Shown here piece by piece: positions 43,406 to 51,096 of a DNA stretch of 64,000 bases (positions are counted from its first letter, which is position 1; every line of letters starts with the position of its first letter). Below the pieces are notes generated by a model. It was given only the letters and a program-made list of their open reading frames with translations, did no database searches and was not told the DNA's origin. Both the position numbers and the translations under genes were made by a program. Source of the DNA: Streptomyces aurantiacus (GTDB taxonomy: Bacteria > Actinomycetota > Actinomycetes > Streptomycetales > Streptomycetaceae); assembly GCF_027107535.1 (NCBI RefSeq), contig NZ_CP114283.1, forward strand, positions 1,736,001-1,800,000, written 5' to 3'.

Positions 43406-43985
43406 GCTCGCGTACGGCTCGTAGGTCGCGTACCAGTGCGTCGGGTTCGTCGGCGTGGAAGCGGATCAGCCGTACGTCCTGGGGGCGCCCGAGGAACGTG
43501 AAATGCCGTACCGGGGCGGCCAGTTCGAGTGTGATCGTGGTCTGGGCGGCCATGGCCAGGTCGAGCCGTCCCGCGCTCCGCTCGTGCGTGGTGACCAGCT
43601 CGCGGCGTACGGACGCGATGGCGGACAGCGGGACGCGCAGGTCGACATGGGCGGCCCGGCGGATGCGCAGGACCGTGCCGTCGAGGACGTGCGGACGGGT
43701 CACGGCGGCCGCGTGCATGCCGACGACGAGCAGCAGCGTGTAGACGTCGAGGACCAGCACCACCCGGTGCACGGCGGGATGGTTGCGCAGGAGCACCGCC
43801 ATGCACGCGCTTTCGAGCACGCACACGAAGGCGAAGCCGAACATCATGGCGCCCTGCCCCCGGGCGTACCCGAAGGCGCGGCCCCGCTCCACGCCGTGCG
43901 GGCGCCGGGCGGCCCACCGGGCGATGCTCGCCAGCAGCCGCACCTCATGGGCGAAGAGCCGCCGCAGGGCCCTCGGGGCCCTCAT
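43356..43985 (-). CDS. Hypothetical two-helix membrane protein
   Basis: A 209-residue protein with two predicted helices (MMFGFAFVCVLESACMAVLL about 47-66 and VLVLDVYTLLLVVGMHAAAV) followed by a beta-rich cytosolic region (GTVLRIRRAAHVDLRVPLSAI; TTITLELAAPVRHFTFLGRPQ) reminiscent of a bacterial PH-like domain. The family is common in Streptomyces and its function unknown. Its ATG overlaps the stop of the MerR regulator gene upstream (43982-43985), so they are co-translated. Confidence 0.75.
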   Translation of the reverse strand: MRAPRALRRLFAHEVRLLASIARWAARRPHGVERGRAFGYARGQGAMMFGFAFVCVLESACMAVLLRNHPAVHRVVLVLDVYTLLLVVGMHAAAVTRPHVLDGTVLRIRRAAHVDLRVPLSAIASVRRELVTTHERSAGRLDLAMAAQTTITLELAAPVRHFTFLGRPQDVRLIRFHADEPDALVRDLRAVRELTRERTAPSPTPGRPG

Positions 43986-44761
43986 CGCGCACGCTCCACG
44001 AGGAGGTGCATCGTCCGCCGGACCGCCGCGGCCTGCGCGGGCGGGAAGTCGTCGAGGAAGGCGCCCAGGAAGCCGCCGTTGTCGTTCATACCGACTCCGT
44101 CCAGGTCGAGTTGGGCGAGTCCCATGTCCGTCAGGGCCTCGTCAGGGAGGCACTCGGCGAGGGCGCGGGCGGCCTCCTCGACGCGCGGGTCGGCCACGTC
44201 GGCGTCGGCGAGGTCGTCGAGCAGTCCGTACGCCCTGTGCGTGCGCTCGGCAGCGCCCGGCACGTCGGCGGCGGCGCGCAGGGCGGACAGCAGACGCTCC
44301 CGGTCCTTGGGGGCGGCGACCGTTTCGAGCAGGGCGATCATCTCGCGGTCCTTCGCGGCCATCGCCGGCTCCGGATACCGGGTCAACTCGCTGAAAATAG
44401 CGGCGAGTTCGGGAGAGACGGGCCCTTCGGCGGGCATGTCACCGCCGTCGAGCAGGGCGCGCAGCCGCAGCCGCCGGGCCCGGATCGCCGCCTCCTGCCG
44501 TGCCAGGTCGTCGTCGAGTTCCGCGAGCACCTCGGCGAGGTCGCGGCCCGCGTCGTCCGCGAGGACGTCCCGGACCTCGGCGAGGCCGAGCCCCAGCTCG
44601 GTCAGCCGCCTGATCCGGGCGAGCGCGACGGCGTGCCGCAGTCCGTAGTCGCGGTAGCCGTTGGGCCGCCGCTCGGGTTCGGGCAGCAGCCCGAGGTGGT
44701 GGTAGTGCCGCACGGTCCGCGTCGTGACGCCGACGGTCGAGGCGAGCTCTCCGATCCGCAT
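43982..44761 (-). CDS. MerR-family transcriptional regulator
   Basis: A 259-residue regulator. The N-terminal winged helix is MRIGELASTVGVTTRTVRHYHHLGLLPEPERRPNGYRDYG, followed by the coiled dimerisation helix (ELDDDLARQEAAIRARRLRLRALLDG). The last 150 residues are an all-helical effector domain with no conserved Cys, so a metal sensor is unlikely; a drug- or metabolite-sensing role is more probable. It is coupled to the membrane protein gene downstream. It diverges from the DUF4260/TetR operon across the twin palindromes at 44881, which more probably belong to the TetR gene. Confidence 0.88.
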   Translation of the reverse strand: MRIGELASTVGVTTRTVRHYHHLGLLPEPERRPNGYRDYGLRHAVALARIRRLTELGLGLAEVRDVLADDAGRDLAEVLAELDDDLARQEAAIRARRLRLRALLDGGDMPAEGPVSPELAAIFSELTRYPEPAMAAKDREMIALLETVAAPKDRERLLSALRAAADVPGAAERTHRAYGLLDDLADADVADPRVEEAARALAECLPDEALTDMGLAQLDLDGVGMNDNGGFLGAFLDDFPPAQAAAVRRTMHLLVERAR

Positions 44762-44880
44762 GCCCTCAGTAGAAACGTTGACGTTGCGTCGGGGTCAAGC
44801 GGCGGTGCGCCGTGCGGGTGTCCGGCACTCCGGCCCACCCGCCGGGCGGGTGTCTGGCGCACTCCCGCCCACCCCTTGAC

Positions 44881-44924
44881 GGCTAACGGCGTTAGCCTTA
44901 CGGTTGTGGCTAACAGTGTTAGCC
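44881..44924. promoter_or_regulatory. Two 17-bp palindromic operators
   Basis: GGCTAACGGCGTTAGCC (44881-44897) and GGCTAACAGTGTTAGCC (44908-44924) share perfect seven-base arms and have centres 27 bp apart. They precede the DUF4260-TetR operon by 52 bases and are very likely the self-repression sites of that TetR protein. Confidence 0.82.
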
Positions 44925-44975
44925 GGTGATCGTCGACCGGCTGCCACGCCGTCCGCCCGCCCTCAGGAGGCACCG

Positions 44976-45488
44976 ATGAGCACGAGCACCGCAACTGGCA
45001 CTGTCGGCTCGACCGGTACGACCGGTACGACCGGCGCCGGCGGCTCGACCGGCATTGTCGGCTCGACCCGCACCACCGGCACGGCCACGGTGTTGCGACG
45101 CCGAGGAGCCCTCGCCGTCACCCGCCGCACGGCCTGGTTGCTGAACGCCCTCTTCTGGTCGGCCTTCGCCGTACTCGAAGGCGCGAACCACGGCTGGCTC
45201 GCCGGACTCGTGGCCGCGGCGTTCTTCATCGCCCCCGACCTCACCTTCCTGGTCGGCCTCGGCGACGCTCCCCGCATGGCGAAGGGGCAGCTCCCGCCCC
45301 GCGCGGTGCCGTACTACAACGCCGCGCACCGGGCGGCCCTCCCCCTCGCCCTGATGACGCTCTACGCCTTCGGCCCCGTGGCCTGGCCCCCGGTGTTCGC
45401 GGCCCTGTGCGGCTGGCTCGCCCACATCTCGTACGATCGCGCCTTCGGCTACGGACTGCGGACGAAGGAGGGCTTCCAGCGTGACTGA
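44976..45488 (+). CDS. DUF4260 membrane protein
   Basis: A 170-residue protein from ATG 44976, five bases after AGGAGG. The first 35 residues are Thr/Gly/Ser-rich repeats (TGTTGTTG). The rest is the DUF4260 domain with four predicted helices (AWLLNALFWSAFAVLEGA; WLAGLVAAAFFIAPDLTFLVG; AALPLALMTLYAFGPVAWP; VFAALCGWLAHISYDRAFGYG). The function of DUF4260 is unknown. Its last eight bases overlap the TetR gene (GTGACTGA at 45481-45488), so the pair is co-translated and presumably repressed through the twin palindromes. Confidence 0.85.
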   Translation: MSTSTATGTVGSTGTTGTTGAGGSTGIVGSTRTTGTATVLRRRGALAVTRRTAWLLNALFWSAFAVLEGANHGWLAGLVAAAFFIAPDLTFLVGLGDAPRMAKGQLPPRAVPYYNAAHRAALPLALMTLYAFGPVAWPPVFAALCGWLAHISYDRAFGYGLRTKEGFQRD

Positions 45489-46071
45489 CCGGCAAGAGGC
45501 CAAGGCCGACGAACAAGGCGCCAAGGCCGACCGGCGAAGGGCCGGGGCCGGGGCCGGTGGGCTGTCGCCCCGGGCCCGCGCGATCGTCGCGGCGGCCCGC
45601 GCACTCCTGGAGGAGTCCGGCCCCGCGGCGCTGACCATGCGGGCCCTCGCCGACCACCTGGGCATCAAGGCCCCGTCCCTCTACAAGCACTTCCCCGACA
45701 AGTCCGCCGTCGAGGTCGAGCTGATCGCGCAGATGCTCGCCGAGTCCGCCGACGCCCTGGAGGCGGCCGAGGCCGGGACCCCGGGCTCGATCCCGGCCCT
45801 GGCGGAGGCGTACCGCGCGTACGCCCTCGAACACCCCCACCTCTACTGCCTGGCCACCGAGCGCCCGCTGCCCCGCGCCGCCCTCCCGCCCGGCCTGGAG
45901 GCCCGCGCCGCGGCGCCGCTCGTCCGGGCCTGCGACGGCGACGCGGACCTGGCCCGCGCGACCTGGGCGTTCGCCCACGGGATGGTGATCCTGGAGATCC
46001 ACGGCAGGTTTCCGGAGGACGCCGACCTCGCCGGGGCATGGAAACGGGGCACGCGCGCGTTGCACTCCTGA
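45481..46071 (+). CDS. TetR/AcrR-family repressor
   Basis: A 196-residue regulator from GTG 45481. A low-complexity N-terminal 30 residues precede the helix-turn-helix LTMRALADHLGIKAPSLYKHFPDKSAVEVELIAQML (about 55-90). The C-terminal part is of the TetR_C WHG kind (YRAYALEHPHLYCLATERPLP; RATWAFAHGMVILEIHGRF). It is translationally coupled to the DUF4260 gene and is the obvious reader of the operators at 44881-44924. The ligand is unknown. Confidence 0.9.
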   Translation: MTDRQEAKADEQGAKADRRRAGAGAGGLSPRARAIVAAARALLEESGPAALTMRALADHLGIKAPSLYKHFPDKSAVEVELIAQMLAESADALEAAEAGTPGSIPALAEAYRAYALEHPHLYCLATERPLPRAALPPGLEARAAAPLVRACDGDADLARATWAFAHGMVILEIHGRFPEDADLAGAWKRGTRALHS

Positions 46072-46085
46072 GGGGGTGCGCCGCC

Positions 46086-46937
46086 ATGGGGGCAGCGGGT
46101 GAGCACGAACGCACGGCCGGGCGTGAACAGGCCGTCTGGACCAGGGCGACCCTCGGCAGATCCGGCCGGCCGCTCGACCTCCTGACGGCCCGCTTCGACC
46201 GCCACCGGTACGCGCCCCACGCGCACGACGAGTTCACCATCGGCGTCTGCGTCGGCGGCGCCGAGGTCATCGACTACCGCGGCGGCCGCATCCGCCCCGG
46301 CCCCGGCTCGATCGTCGTCCTGGGCCCGGGCGAGGTGCACACCGGCGCCCCGGCGGCGGACGACGGCTACGCCTACCGTGCCCTGTACGCCGAGGTGCCC
46401 CTGCTCACCGAGGGCACCCTGGGCGTCCCGGACTTCCGCGAACCCCTCCTCGACGACCCCGAACTGGCCACCGCCCTGCGCCTCACGCACACCGAACTCA
46501 GCGTCTGCCCCGACCCGTTGGAGACCGAGTCCCGCATACCGTGGCTGCTCACCGCCCTCGCCCGCCGCCACTCCACGGCCCGCCACGTGTGCGACACCAT
46601 CCCGGGCGCCGGCCGCGTGGCCGAGGCGGTACGGGACCGCCTCGCCGACGAACTCCTCGCCCCGCCCTCACTCGCCGCGCTGGCCGCCGACCTGGGCCTG
46701 TCCCGCTACCAACTGCTGCGCGCCTTCCGTACGAGCATGGGGATGCCTCCGTACGCCTGGCTCGCCCAGTACCGGGTGAACCGTGCCCGGTGCCTGCTGG
46801 AGTCGGGCCACCGCCCCGCCGAGGCGGCCGCACTCGTGGGCTTCGCGGACCAGGCGCACCTGACACGCTGGTTCCGGCGGGTGCTGGGGGTGACCCCGGC
46901 GGCGTACCGCAACAGCGTTCAAGACGCCCGCCGCTGA
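46086..46937 (+). CDS. AraC-family regulator with N-terminal cupin
   Basis: A 283-residue regulator from ATG 46086. The cupin ligand domain contains FDRHRYAPHAHDEFTIGVCVGGAEVIDYRGG and GSIVVLGPGEVHTG, and the C-terminal HTH_18 has SLAALAADLGLSRYQLLRAFRTSMG and EAAALVGFADQAHLTRWFRRVLGVTPAAYR. It is of the group that often controls an EamA or LysE-type exporter directly downstream, here only 19 bases away. It starts 15 bases after the TetR gene and may be in one transcript with it. Confidence 0.88.
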   Translation: MGAAGEHERTAGREQAVWTRATLGRSGRPLDLLTARFDRHRYAPHAHDEFTIGVCVGGAEVIDYRGGRIRPGPGSIVVLGPGEVHTGAPAADDGYAYRALYAEVPLLTEGTLGVPDFREPLLDDPELATALRLTHTELSVCPDPLETESRIPWLLTALARRHSTARHVCDTIPGAGRVAEAVRDRLADELLAPPSLAALAADLGLSRYQLLRAFRTSMGMPPYAWLAQYRVNRARCLLESGHRPAEAAALVGFADQAHLTRWFRRVLGVTPAAYRNSVQDARR

Positions 46938-46956
46938 CCCCGCCGAGACTGCCCGC

Positions 46957-47997
46957 ATGACTGCACGTGGCTGGCTTCTCTTCTCCCTCATGGGAGTGCT
47001 CTGGGGCATCCCCTACCTGATGATCAAAGTGGCGGTGGACGGCGACATGTCCCCGTCGATGGTGGTGTTCGTACGCTGTGCACTGGGCGCGGCACTGCTC
47101 CTGCCCTTCGCGATCCGCCAGGGCAACCTGACCGGAGTCGTACGGACGCACTGGCGCCCCATGCTCGCCTTCGCCTGCATAGAGATCATCGGCCCGTGGT
47201 GGACCCTGACCGACGCCGAACGCCACCTCTCCAGCTCGACGGCGGGCCTGCTGATCGCGGGCGTACCGATCGTGGGCATACTCCTGGCCCGCTTCTTCGG
47301 CGAGACGGAACGTCTGGGGGCCCGCCGAATGACGGGCCTGGCACTCGGCCTCGGCGGGGTGGCGGTCCTGACGGCCCCGCACCTGACCGGCGGCGACGTC
47401 CGCTCCCTGGCGGAGATGCTGGTGACGGTGGTGGGCTACGCGATGGCCCCGCTGATCATGACCCGCTACCTGAAACCGGTCCCGACGCTGCAACTGATCG
47501 CCCCGTGCCTGCTCCTGTCGGCACTGGTGTACGCCCCGGCGGCGGCGCTGTCCTGGCCGACATCGGTCCCCTCCCCGTCGGTCCTGGCGTCCCTCACCGG
47601 CCTGGGAGTGATCTGCACGGCCCTGGCCTTCGTGGTCTTCCTGGAACTGATCAGGGAGGCGGGCCCGACCAGGGCAGTGGTCTTCACGTACGTCAACCCG
47701 GCGGTGGCGGTGACGGCCGGGGTCCTGTTCCTGGACGAGGAACTGACGGCGGGAGTGGTGGCGGCGTTCACGCTGATCCTGCTGGGGTCGTTCCTGGCGA
47801 CGGCGGGGTCGGGGGCGGGGCCGGGGAAGCAGGGGGAGCCGCCCGTCGTGCTCGCCGGGCCCTCGGGAGCGGAGCCGGCCGGAAGCCCGGTAGCATGGTC
47901 GACACGGCAGACGAGCCGGGCGGACGGCCGCGTGGAGTCCCCTTCGGGGGCGCTTCCCGAGGAACGTCCGGGCTCCACAGGGCAGGGTGGTGGCTAA
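46957..47997 (+). CDS. EamA-family (DMT) transporter, C-terminus overlapping rnpB
   Basis: A 346-residue drug/metabolite transporter with ten predicted helices in two EamA repeats (LFSLMGVLWGIPYLMIKVAVDG; FACIEIIGPWWTLTDAERHLSSS; VAVTAGVLFLDEELTAGVVAAFTLILLGSF). Helices end near residue 286. The remaining about 60 residues (GKQGEPPVVLAGPSGAEPAG...) are disordered, and the last 28 or so are encoded by the 5' part of the RNase P RNA gene. The stop at 47997 may therefore be an accident of reading into rnpB. Substrate unknown; amino-acid or toxic metabolite export is common in the family. Confidence 0.85.
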   Translation: MTARGWLLFSLMGVLWGIPYLMIKVAVDGDMSPSMVVFVRCALGAALLLPFAIRQGNLTGVVRTHWRPMLAFACIEIIGPWWTLTDAERHLSSSTAGLLIAGVPIVGILLARFFGETERLGARRMTGLALGLGGVAVLTAPHLTGGDVRSLAEMLVTVVGYAMAPLIMTRYLKPVPTLQLIAPCLLLSALVYAPAAALSWPTSVPSPSVLASLTGLGVICTALAFVVFLELIREAGPTRAVVFTYVNPAVAVTAGVLFLDEELTAGVVAAFTLILLGSFLATAGSGAGPGKQGEPPVVLAGPSGAEPAGSPVAWSTRQTSRADGRVESPSGALPEERPGSTGQGGG

Positions 47998-48330
47998 CGG
48001 CCACCCGGGGTGACCCGCGGGACAGTGCCACAGAAAACAAACCGCCCGGGACCTCGGTCCCAGGTAAGGGTGAAACGGTGGTGTAAGAGACCACCAGCGC
48101 CTGAGGCGACTCAGGCGGCTAGGTAAACCCCACCCGGAGCAAGGTCAAGAGGGGCCGTCTCTTCGCAAGAAGGACGGCCCTGCGCGGACGTTCGAGGGCT
48201 GCTCGCCCGAGTCCGCGGGTAGACCGCACGAGGCCGGCGGCAACGCCGGCCCTAGATGGATGGCCGTCTCCCGGCCGACCGCGAGGTCGACCGGCGACAG
48301 AACCCGGCGTACAGCCCGACTCGTCTGCCG
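47909..48330 (+). ncRNA. rnpB: RNase P RNA (type A)
   Basis: The catalytic RNA of RNase P. The 5' end pairs with the 3' end through the P1 helix (AGACGAGCCGGGCGGACG against CCCGACTCGTCTGCC). Conserved regions are visible: GAGGAACGTCCGGGCTCCACAGGGCAG (CR-I) near 47959, ACAGAAAACAAACCGCC near 48029, GGTAAGGGTGAAACGGTGGTGTAAGAGACCACCAGC near 48062, GGCGGCTAGGTAAACCCCACCCGGAGCAAGG near 48113, and the L15 GGT region near 48221. The ends are estimated to within a few bases. The quoted blocks are given only to mark positions. Confidence 0.92.
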
Positions 48331-48704
48331 CTAAGGGCCCATGACCAGGGAGATTGCTGGTCAGGGGCCCTTTTTTGTGAATCAGAGACTTGAGCAGACC
48401 CCGTTCCGTACCGGTTCAAACGGGGTCGCGCACCGATGGGCCGGTACAGGGCAAAGCCGCAGCAGGTCAGTCCGCCGTAGCCGACCCCACAGACCGCGAA
48501 TCGCAGACCATGGGCCCACCGTGGCGCGTCCGGCTCCGGCTTGGCCAACGTCCCCAGTGCGAGGACCCCCGCCATGGCTGCGGACAAGCCGACGATCAGA
48601 TGGATCATGCCCAGAGCGAAGAGGACGCCGAGCACGCCGAACGCGGTGAGGCACAGGCCGGCGGCTTCGCGGGCGAGCGCCCTGGAGGTTCGCTGAGTAG
48701 TCAC
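48252..48704 (-). CDS. Small two-helix membrane protein of accessory type, 3' end antisense to rnpB
   Basis: A 150-residue protein. The chosen GTG is 48704; GTG 48713 is possible. Two helices cover residues about 15-55 (AAGLCLTAFGVLGVLFALGMI; HLIVGLSAAMAGVLALGTLA), followed by GLRFAVCGVGYGGLTCCGFALY. Proteins of this build are typical of actinomycete integrative elements. The last 45 residues are antisense to the rnpB terminator and 3' region, so the natural C-terminus may have been lost where accessory DNA joins the chromosome. The role is unknown. Confidence 0.6.
   Translation of the reverse strand: MTTQRTSRALAREAAGLCLTAFGVLGVLFALGMIHLIVGLSAAMAGVLALGTLAKPEPDAPRWAHGLRFAVCGVGYGGLTCCGFALYRPIGARPRLNRYGTGSAQVSDSQKRAPDQQSPWSWALSGRRVGLYAGFCRRSTSRSAGRRPSI
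48335..48376 (+). terminator. Intrinsic terminator of rnpB
   Basis: Arms GGGCCCATGACCAG (48335-48348) and CTGGTCAGGGGCCC (48357-48370) form a 13-bp stem with one A-G mismatch, an eight-base loop, and then TTTTTT (48371-48376). It is the only classical T-tailed terminator in the window. Confidence 0.92.
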
Positions 48705-48745
48705 GCCGCGCACCCTGGACAGGGGGCGGCGTTAGTGTCGCGTCC

Positions 48746-49258
48746 TCAGCGCTTGGGCCGGGACACCCCCGACACGTACGCGCTGATGCCTTGCCGGTTG
48801 ATCGTCCCGCCTCGGATGATCCGTGCGTTCGGAGGAGGCGTGGGGATCTTCCGCTTTGCGCGCCGGGTCTGGTCTCCGCCGATCAGATGGGTGTTGTCGA
48901 TCTTCGCTGCGCAGTCGTCGCCCTTGACTTCGTCGTAGGGGCGGCGGCAGCCCTTGCAGTAGACCTCGAGTGCGTCAACGCGCAGGCCTGCGGCAGCTTT
49001 GAAGGATCCGCGATAGTCGGCCACGCTCGCAATTTTCGGAGCGACCTCAACCTCGGCGGCTACGACCCACACGTGGGAGAGGTCGGGCGCCTCTTCCTCG
49101 GCTGCGGGCGGCTCTGCCGGAGGGGCGGTCTTCTGCTCCGGCTCAGTCTCCGGAGCGGGCACAGCGAGCGCCATCTTCGGCTCCAGCCACGCGAAGAGGC
49201 TCTCTTGCAGTTGAGAGCGGCTCGTCGCGGCGGGAAGGGGAACTGTTGCGGTCGTCAC
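48746..49258 (-). CDS. Hypothetical accessory protein with Cys motif
   Basis: A 170-residue soluble protein from GTG 49258, with GGAGG five bases upstream. The N-terminal 75 residues are Ala/Pro/Glu-rich. The C-terminal half holds VDALEVYCKGCRRPYDEVKGDDC (a CxxC plus third Cys) and a basic tail with NTHLIGGDQTRRAKRKIPTPPP. It resembles small hypothetical proteins of Streptomyces plasmids and integrative elements. It ends the accessory operon, 82 bases after the Nudix gene. A nucleic-acid-binding role is only a guess from the basic tail. Confidence 0.65.
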   Translation of the reverse strand: MTTATVPLPAATSRSQLQESLFAWLEPKMALAVPAPETEPEQKTAPPAEPPAAEEEAPDLSHVWVVAAEVEVAPKIASVADYRGSFKAAAGLRVDALEVYCKGCRRPYDEVKGDDCAAKIDNTHLIGGDQTRRAKRKIPTPPPNARIIRGGTINRQGISAYVSGVSRPKR

Positions 49259-49339
49259 CGTACCTCCGGTTCAGGACGGGGTTGACACGTACAGCGCAAC
49301 CCCCTTCACCGCCTCCGAACGTCGAGATGCGCGAATCTG

Positions 49340-49777
49340 TTACAGCTGCGGCTCTGCCCGACGAGCGGCGAGCAGGAGGGCCAAGGGACCGGCGGGCAGG
49401 AGGAAACGACCTTCTGCAACGGCTTCGAGGGCGTCGCGCATCGGCCACCAGGACAGTTTGAAGCCCTCCTCACTGGGGGTAAGTTCCTGGGGCCCGCAGG
49501 TGAGTCCGGTCGCTTCGTAGAGGTGCACGCGAGCGGTGGAGCCGAGAGTGATCGCGTAGGAGCCGAGAGAAGTCCAGTGCTCAGCCTGGATTCCCGCTTC
49601 CTCGCGTAGCTCGCGGCGTGCGCACTCCCCGGGGTCTTCGCCGTCTTCGCGTCGGCCCCCGGGGAGAAAGAGGTATTCGCCTCCGTGCTTCGTGAAGTGG
49701 GCGCTCAGCAGGGCAACCAAACCGTCCTGGTCTCGCGCTACCACCACGGAGGCATCACGCATCGCATCGTTGCTCAT
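49340..49777 (-). CDS. Nudix hydrolase
   Basis: A 145-residue Nudix protein. The Nudix box is intact: GGRREDGEDPGECARRELREEAGI (about 40-63), matching GX5EX7REUXEEXGU, which binds the divalent metal and cleaves a nucleoside diphosphate linked to another moiety. The rest shows the short NTP-hydrolase layout. It is the penultimate gene of the accessory operon, 18 bases after the STM4013-like gene. Nudix genes are frequent cargo of actinomycete integrative elements. Here the neighbouring kinase and radical SAM genes suggest a nucleotide-derived substrate, which is inference. Confidence 0.88.
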   Translation of the reverse strand: MSNDAMRDASVVVARDQDGLVALLSAHFTKHGGEYLFLPGGRREDGEDPGECARRELREEAGIQAEHWTSLGSYAITLGSTARVHLYEATGLTCGPQELTPSEEGFKLSWWPMRDALEAVAEGRFLLPAGPLALLLAARRAEPQL

Positions 49778-49795
49778 GCAGCGCGAGAGTAGCGG

Positions 49796-50593
49796 TCATT
49801 GCTGTACCCACGCCGCGAAAGGCACGTTGAGTACAACAGGATGGGCGATGCCGCGGCCGTGATAGCCGTCATCTCCGTACGCGTCGCCGTGGTCGGCGCA
49901 CAGGATGACCAAGCATCTGCCCCTGCTGGCGATTCCATCGAGAAGACGGCCGAGGTGAGCGTCGGCGTATGCGAGCGCCGCGGCCTGTGAGGCTGTGGTG
50001 TCCTCGCTTGTGCCCAGGTAGTGGCCGTGGGGGACGTGTGTGGCAGAGATGTTGACGAACAGGAACAACGGTTGTCGCCCGGCATACTGCTCGGCGAGCT
50101 CCAGGGCCTGGTCGACTTGGTGGCGAGTGGAGTCGAGCTCTGGTGAACAGAACTCGGGCCGCCAGTGGTCTTCGCTGAACAGGTCGGGCAGCACCGATCC
50201 GAGTGGGGTCTCCCTGGAAAAGTAGGTGACGCCGCCGACACACACCGTGCGATAGCCGTGCTGGGCCAGGCCTTGAAGGAGGTTAGGGGCGTCGAAGATG
50301 AACGTCTCGGGCGGCACCGTCTTGAAGGCTGGCGGGCGGCACTCCCACAGTCGAGCCGGCTGGAGCGGCTGAGGCAGCTTGGGCAGAAAGCCGGAGAAGA
50401 ACGCCATGTGGGCGGGGAGAGTGAAGGTGCCCTGCGTATGCCGCCGCTCCCACACCCCACCAGGCAGCCGTTCGGCCAGGCACGGCGTGCGCCCGGCTTC
50501 GAGGACTCTCTGCGCGACGTCGTACCGCAGAGAGTCGAGGGTGACGAACACGATGCTCGCCCCGGACCGGACGATCTCGGCTGCGTCGATCAC
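49796..50593 (-). CDS. STM4013/SEN3800-type sulfatase-like metalloenzyme
   Basis: A 265-residue alkaline-phosphatase-superfamily protein from GTG 50593. The metal and nucleophile segments are IVFVTLDSLRYDVAQRVLEAG (Asp about 19), TQGTFTLPAHMAFFSGFLPK (Thr as likely nucleophile), and ILCADHGDAYGDDGYHGRGIAHPV (Asp-His pair). The pattern, including FDAPNLLQGLAQHGYRTVCVGG, closely follows the STM4013/SEN3800 family. In other bacteria that family sits with two radical SAM genes (STM4011 and STM4012) in a conserved cluster of unknown product; here only one, different radical SAM gene is nearby. It overlaps the upstream gene by four bases (GTGA). Confidence 0.85.
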   Translation of the reverse strand: MIDAAEIVRSGASIVFVTLDSLRYDVAQRVLEAGRTPCLAERLPGGVWERRHTQGTFTLPAHMAFFSGFLPKLPQPLQPARLWECRPPAFKTVPPETFIFDAPNLLQGLAQHGYRTVCVGGVTYFSRETPLGSVLPDLFSEDHWRPEFCSPELDSTRHQVDQALELAEQYAGRQPLFLFVNISATHVPHGHYLGTSEDTTASQAAALAYADAHLGRLLDGIASRGRCLVILCADHGDAYGDDGYHGRGIAHPVVLNVPFAAWVQQ

Positions 50594-51096
50594 AGGTCGT
50601 CTCTGCCGGTCGGCGTGTATGGCCAGGGCTGGATCACGCCTTTCGAGCTGTCATTGACCGGGATCGGCACTCTGTCTGCAGCGATCAGGCGCCGGATCTC
50701 AACGAGCCCGTTGGTCTCGTCAAGCATGACCCCCTGCTCGTCGAAGAGCTGGATCCGTACCGTCGTGACGCCTTCGGTCTCTTCGGCAACTAGCCATGCC
50801 CCCGGCACCCCATGAAGCTGTTGGAGCGTGTCGAGAAGGCGTTCCTTCGTCTGACAGCCCATGGAGCGAACGGTGCAGGCGTAATGCTGGGCGTTGGTCG
50901 CACCTTCACACAGTCGGTGGGCGAACTTGGCGATGGCGGGGTGCCCGTTGTGGGCGACGACGACGCTTGGTGCCTTCTGGGTGACGACGAGGCAGGCGCC
51001 GATCCACCAGGCCACACCCTCGTGGATCTGGCCTGGGAACATGCCGACCGCGCCACCGTCACAGATGACGGTCTCGGTGTCGATGGGGTTAAGCAC
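50590..51096 (-). CDS. Uncharacterised protein resembling phosphohexomutase domain I
   Basis: A 168-residue protein from GTG 51096, after GGAGAGGG, overlapping the kinase gene by eight bases. The order of elements VICDGGAVGMFPGQIHEGVAWWIGACL, SVVVAHNGHPAIAKFAHRLCEG, CTVRSMGCQTKERLLDTLQQLHGVPGAW and an ASHN-like slot replaced by LVAEETEG follows the first domain of alpha-D-phosphohexomutases (GTxGxRG, VVVGxDxR, GxxPTP, TASHNP). The catalytic Ser and metal loop are missing and domains II-IV are absent. If the relation is real it would be a binding or regulatory remnant. I hold this as a weak structural analogy and otherwise do not recognise it. Confidence 0.6.
   Translation of the reverse strand: MLNPIDTETVICDGGAVGMFPGQIHEGVAWWIGACLVVTQKAPSVVVAHNGHPAIAKFAHRLCEGATNAQHYACTVRSMGCQTKERLLDTLQQLHGVPGAWLVAEETEGVTTVRIQLFDEQGVMLDETNGLVEIRRLIAADRVPIPVNDSSKGVIQPWPYTPTGRDDL

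Noticed and set aside
48252..48713. A tRNA-type attachment site around 48410 (GGTTCAAAC resembles a T-loop).
   Set aside because: No cloverleaf can be drawn around it and no acceptor stem or anticodon arm is visible.
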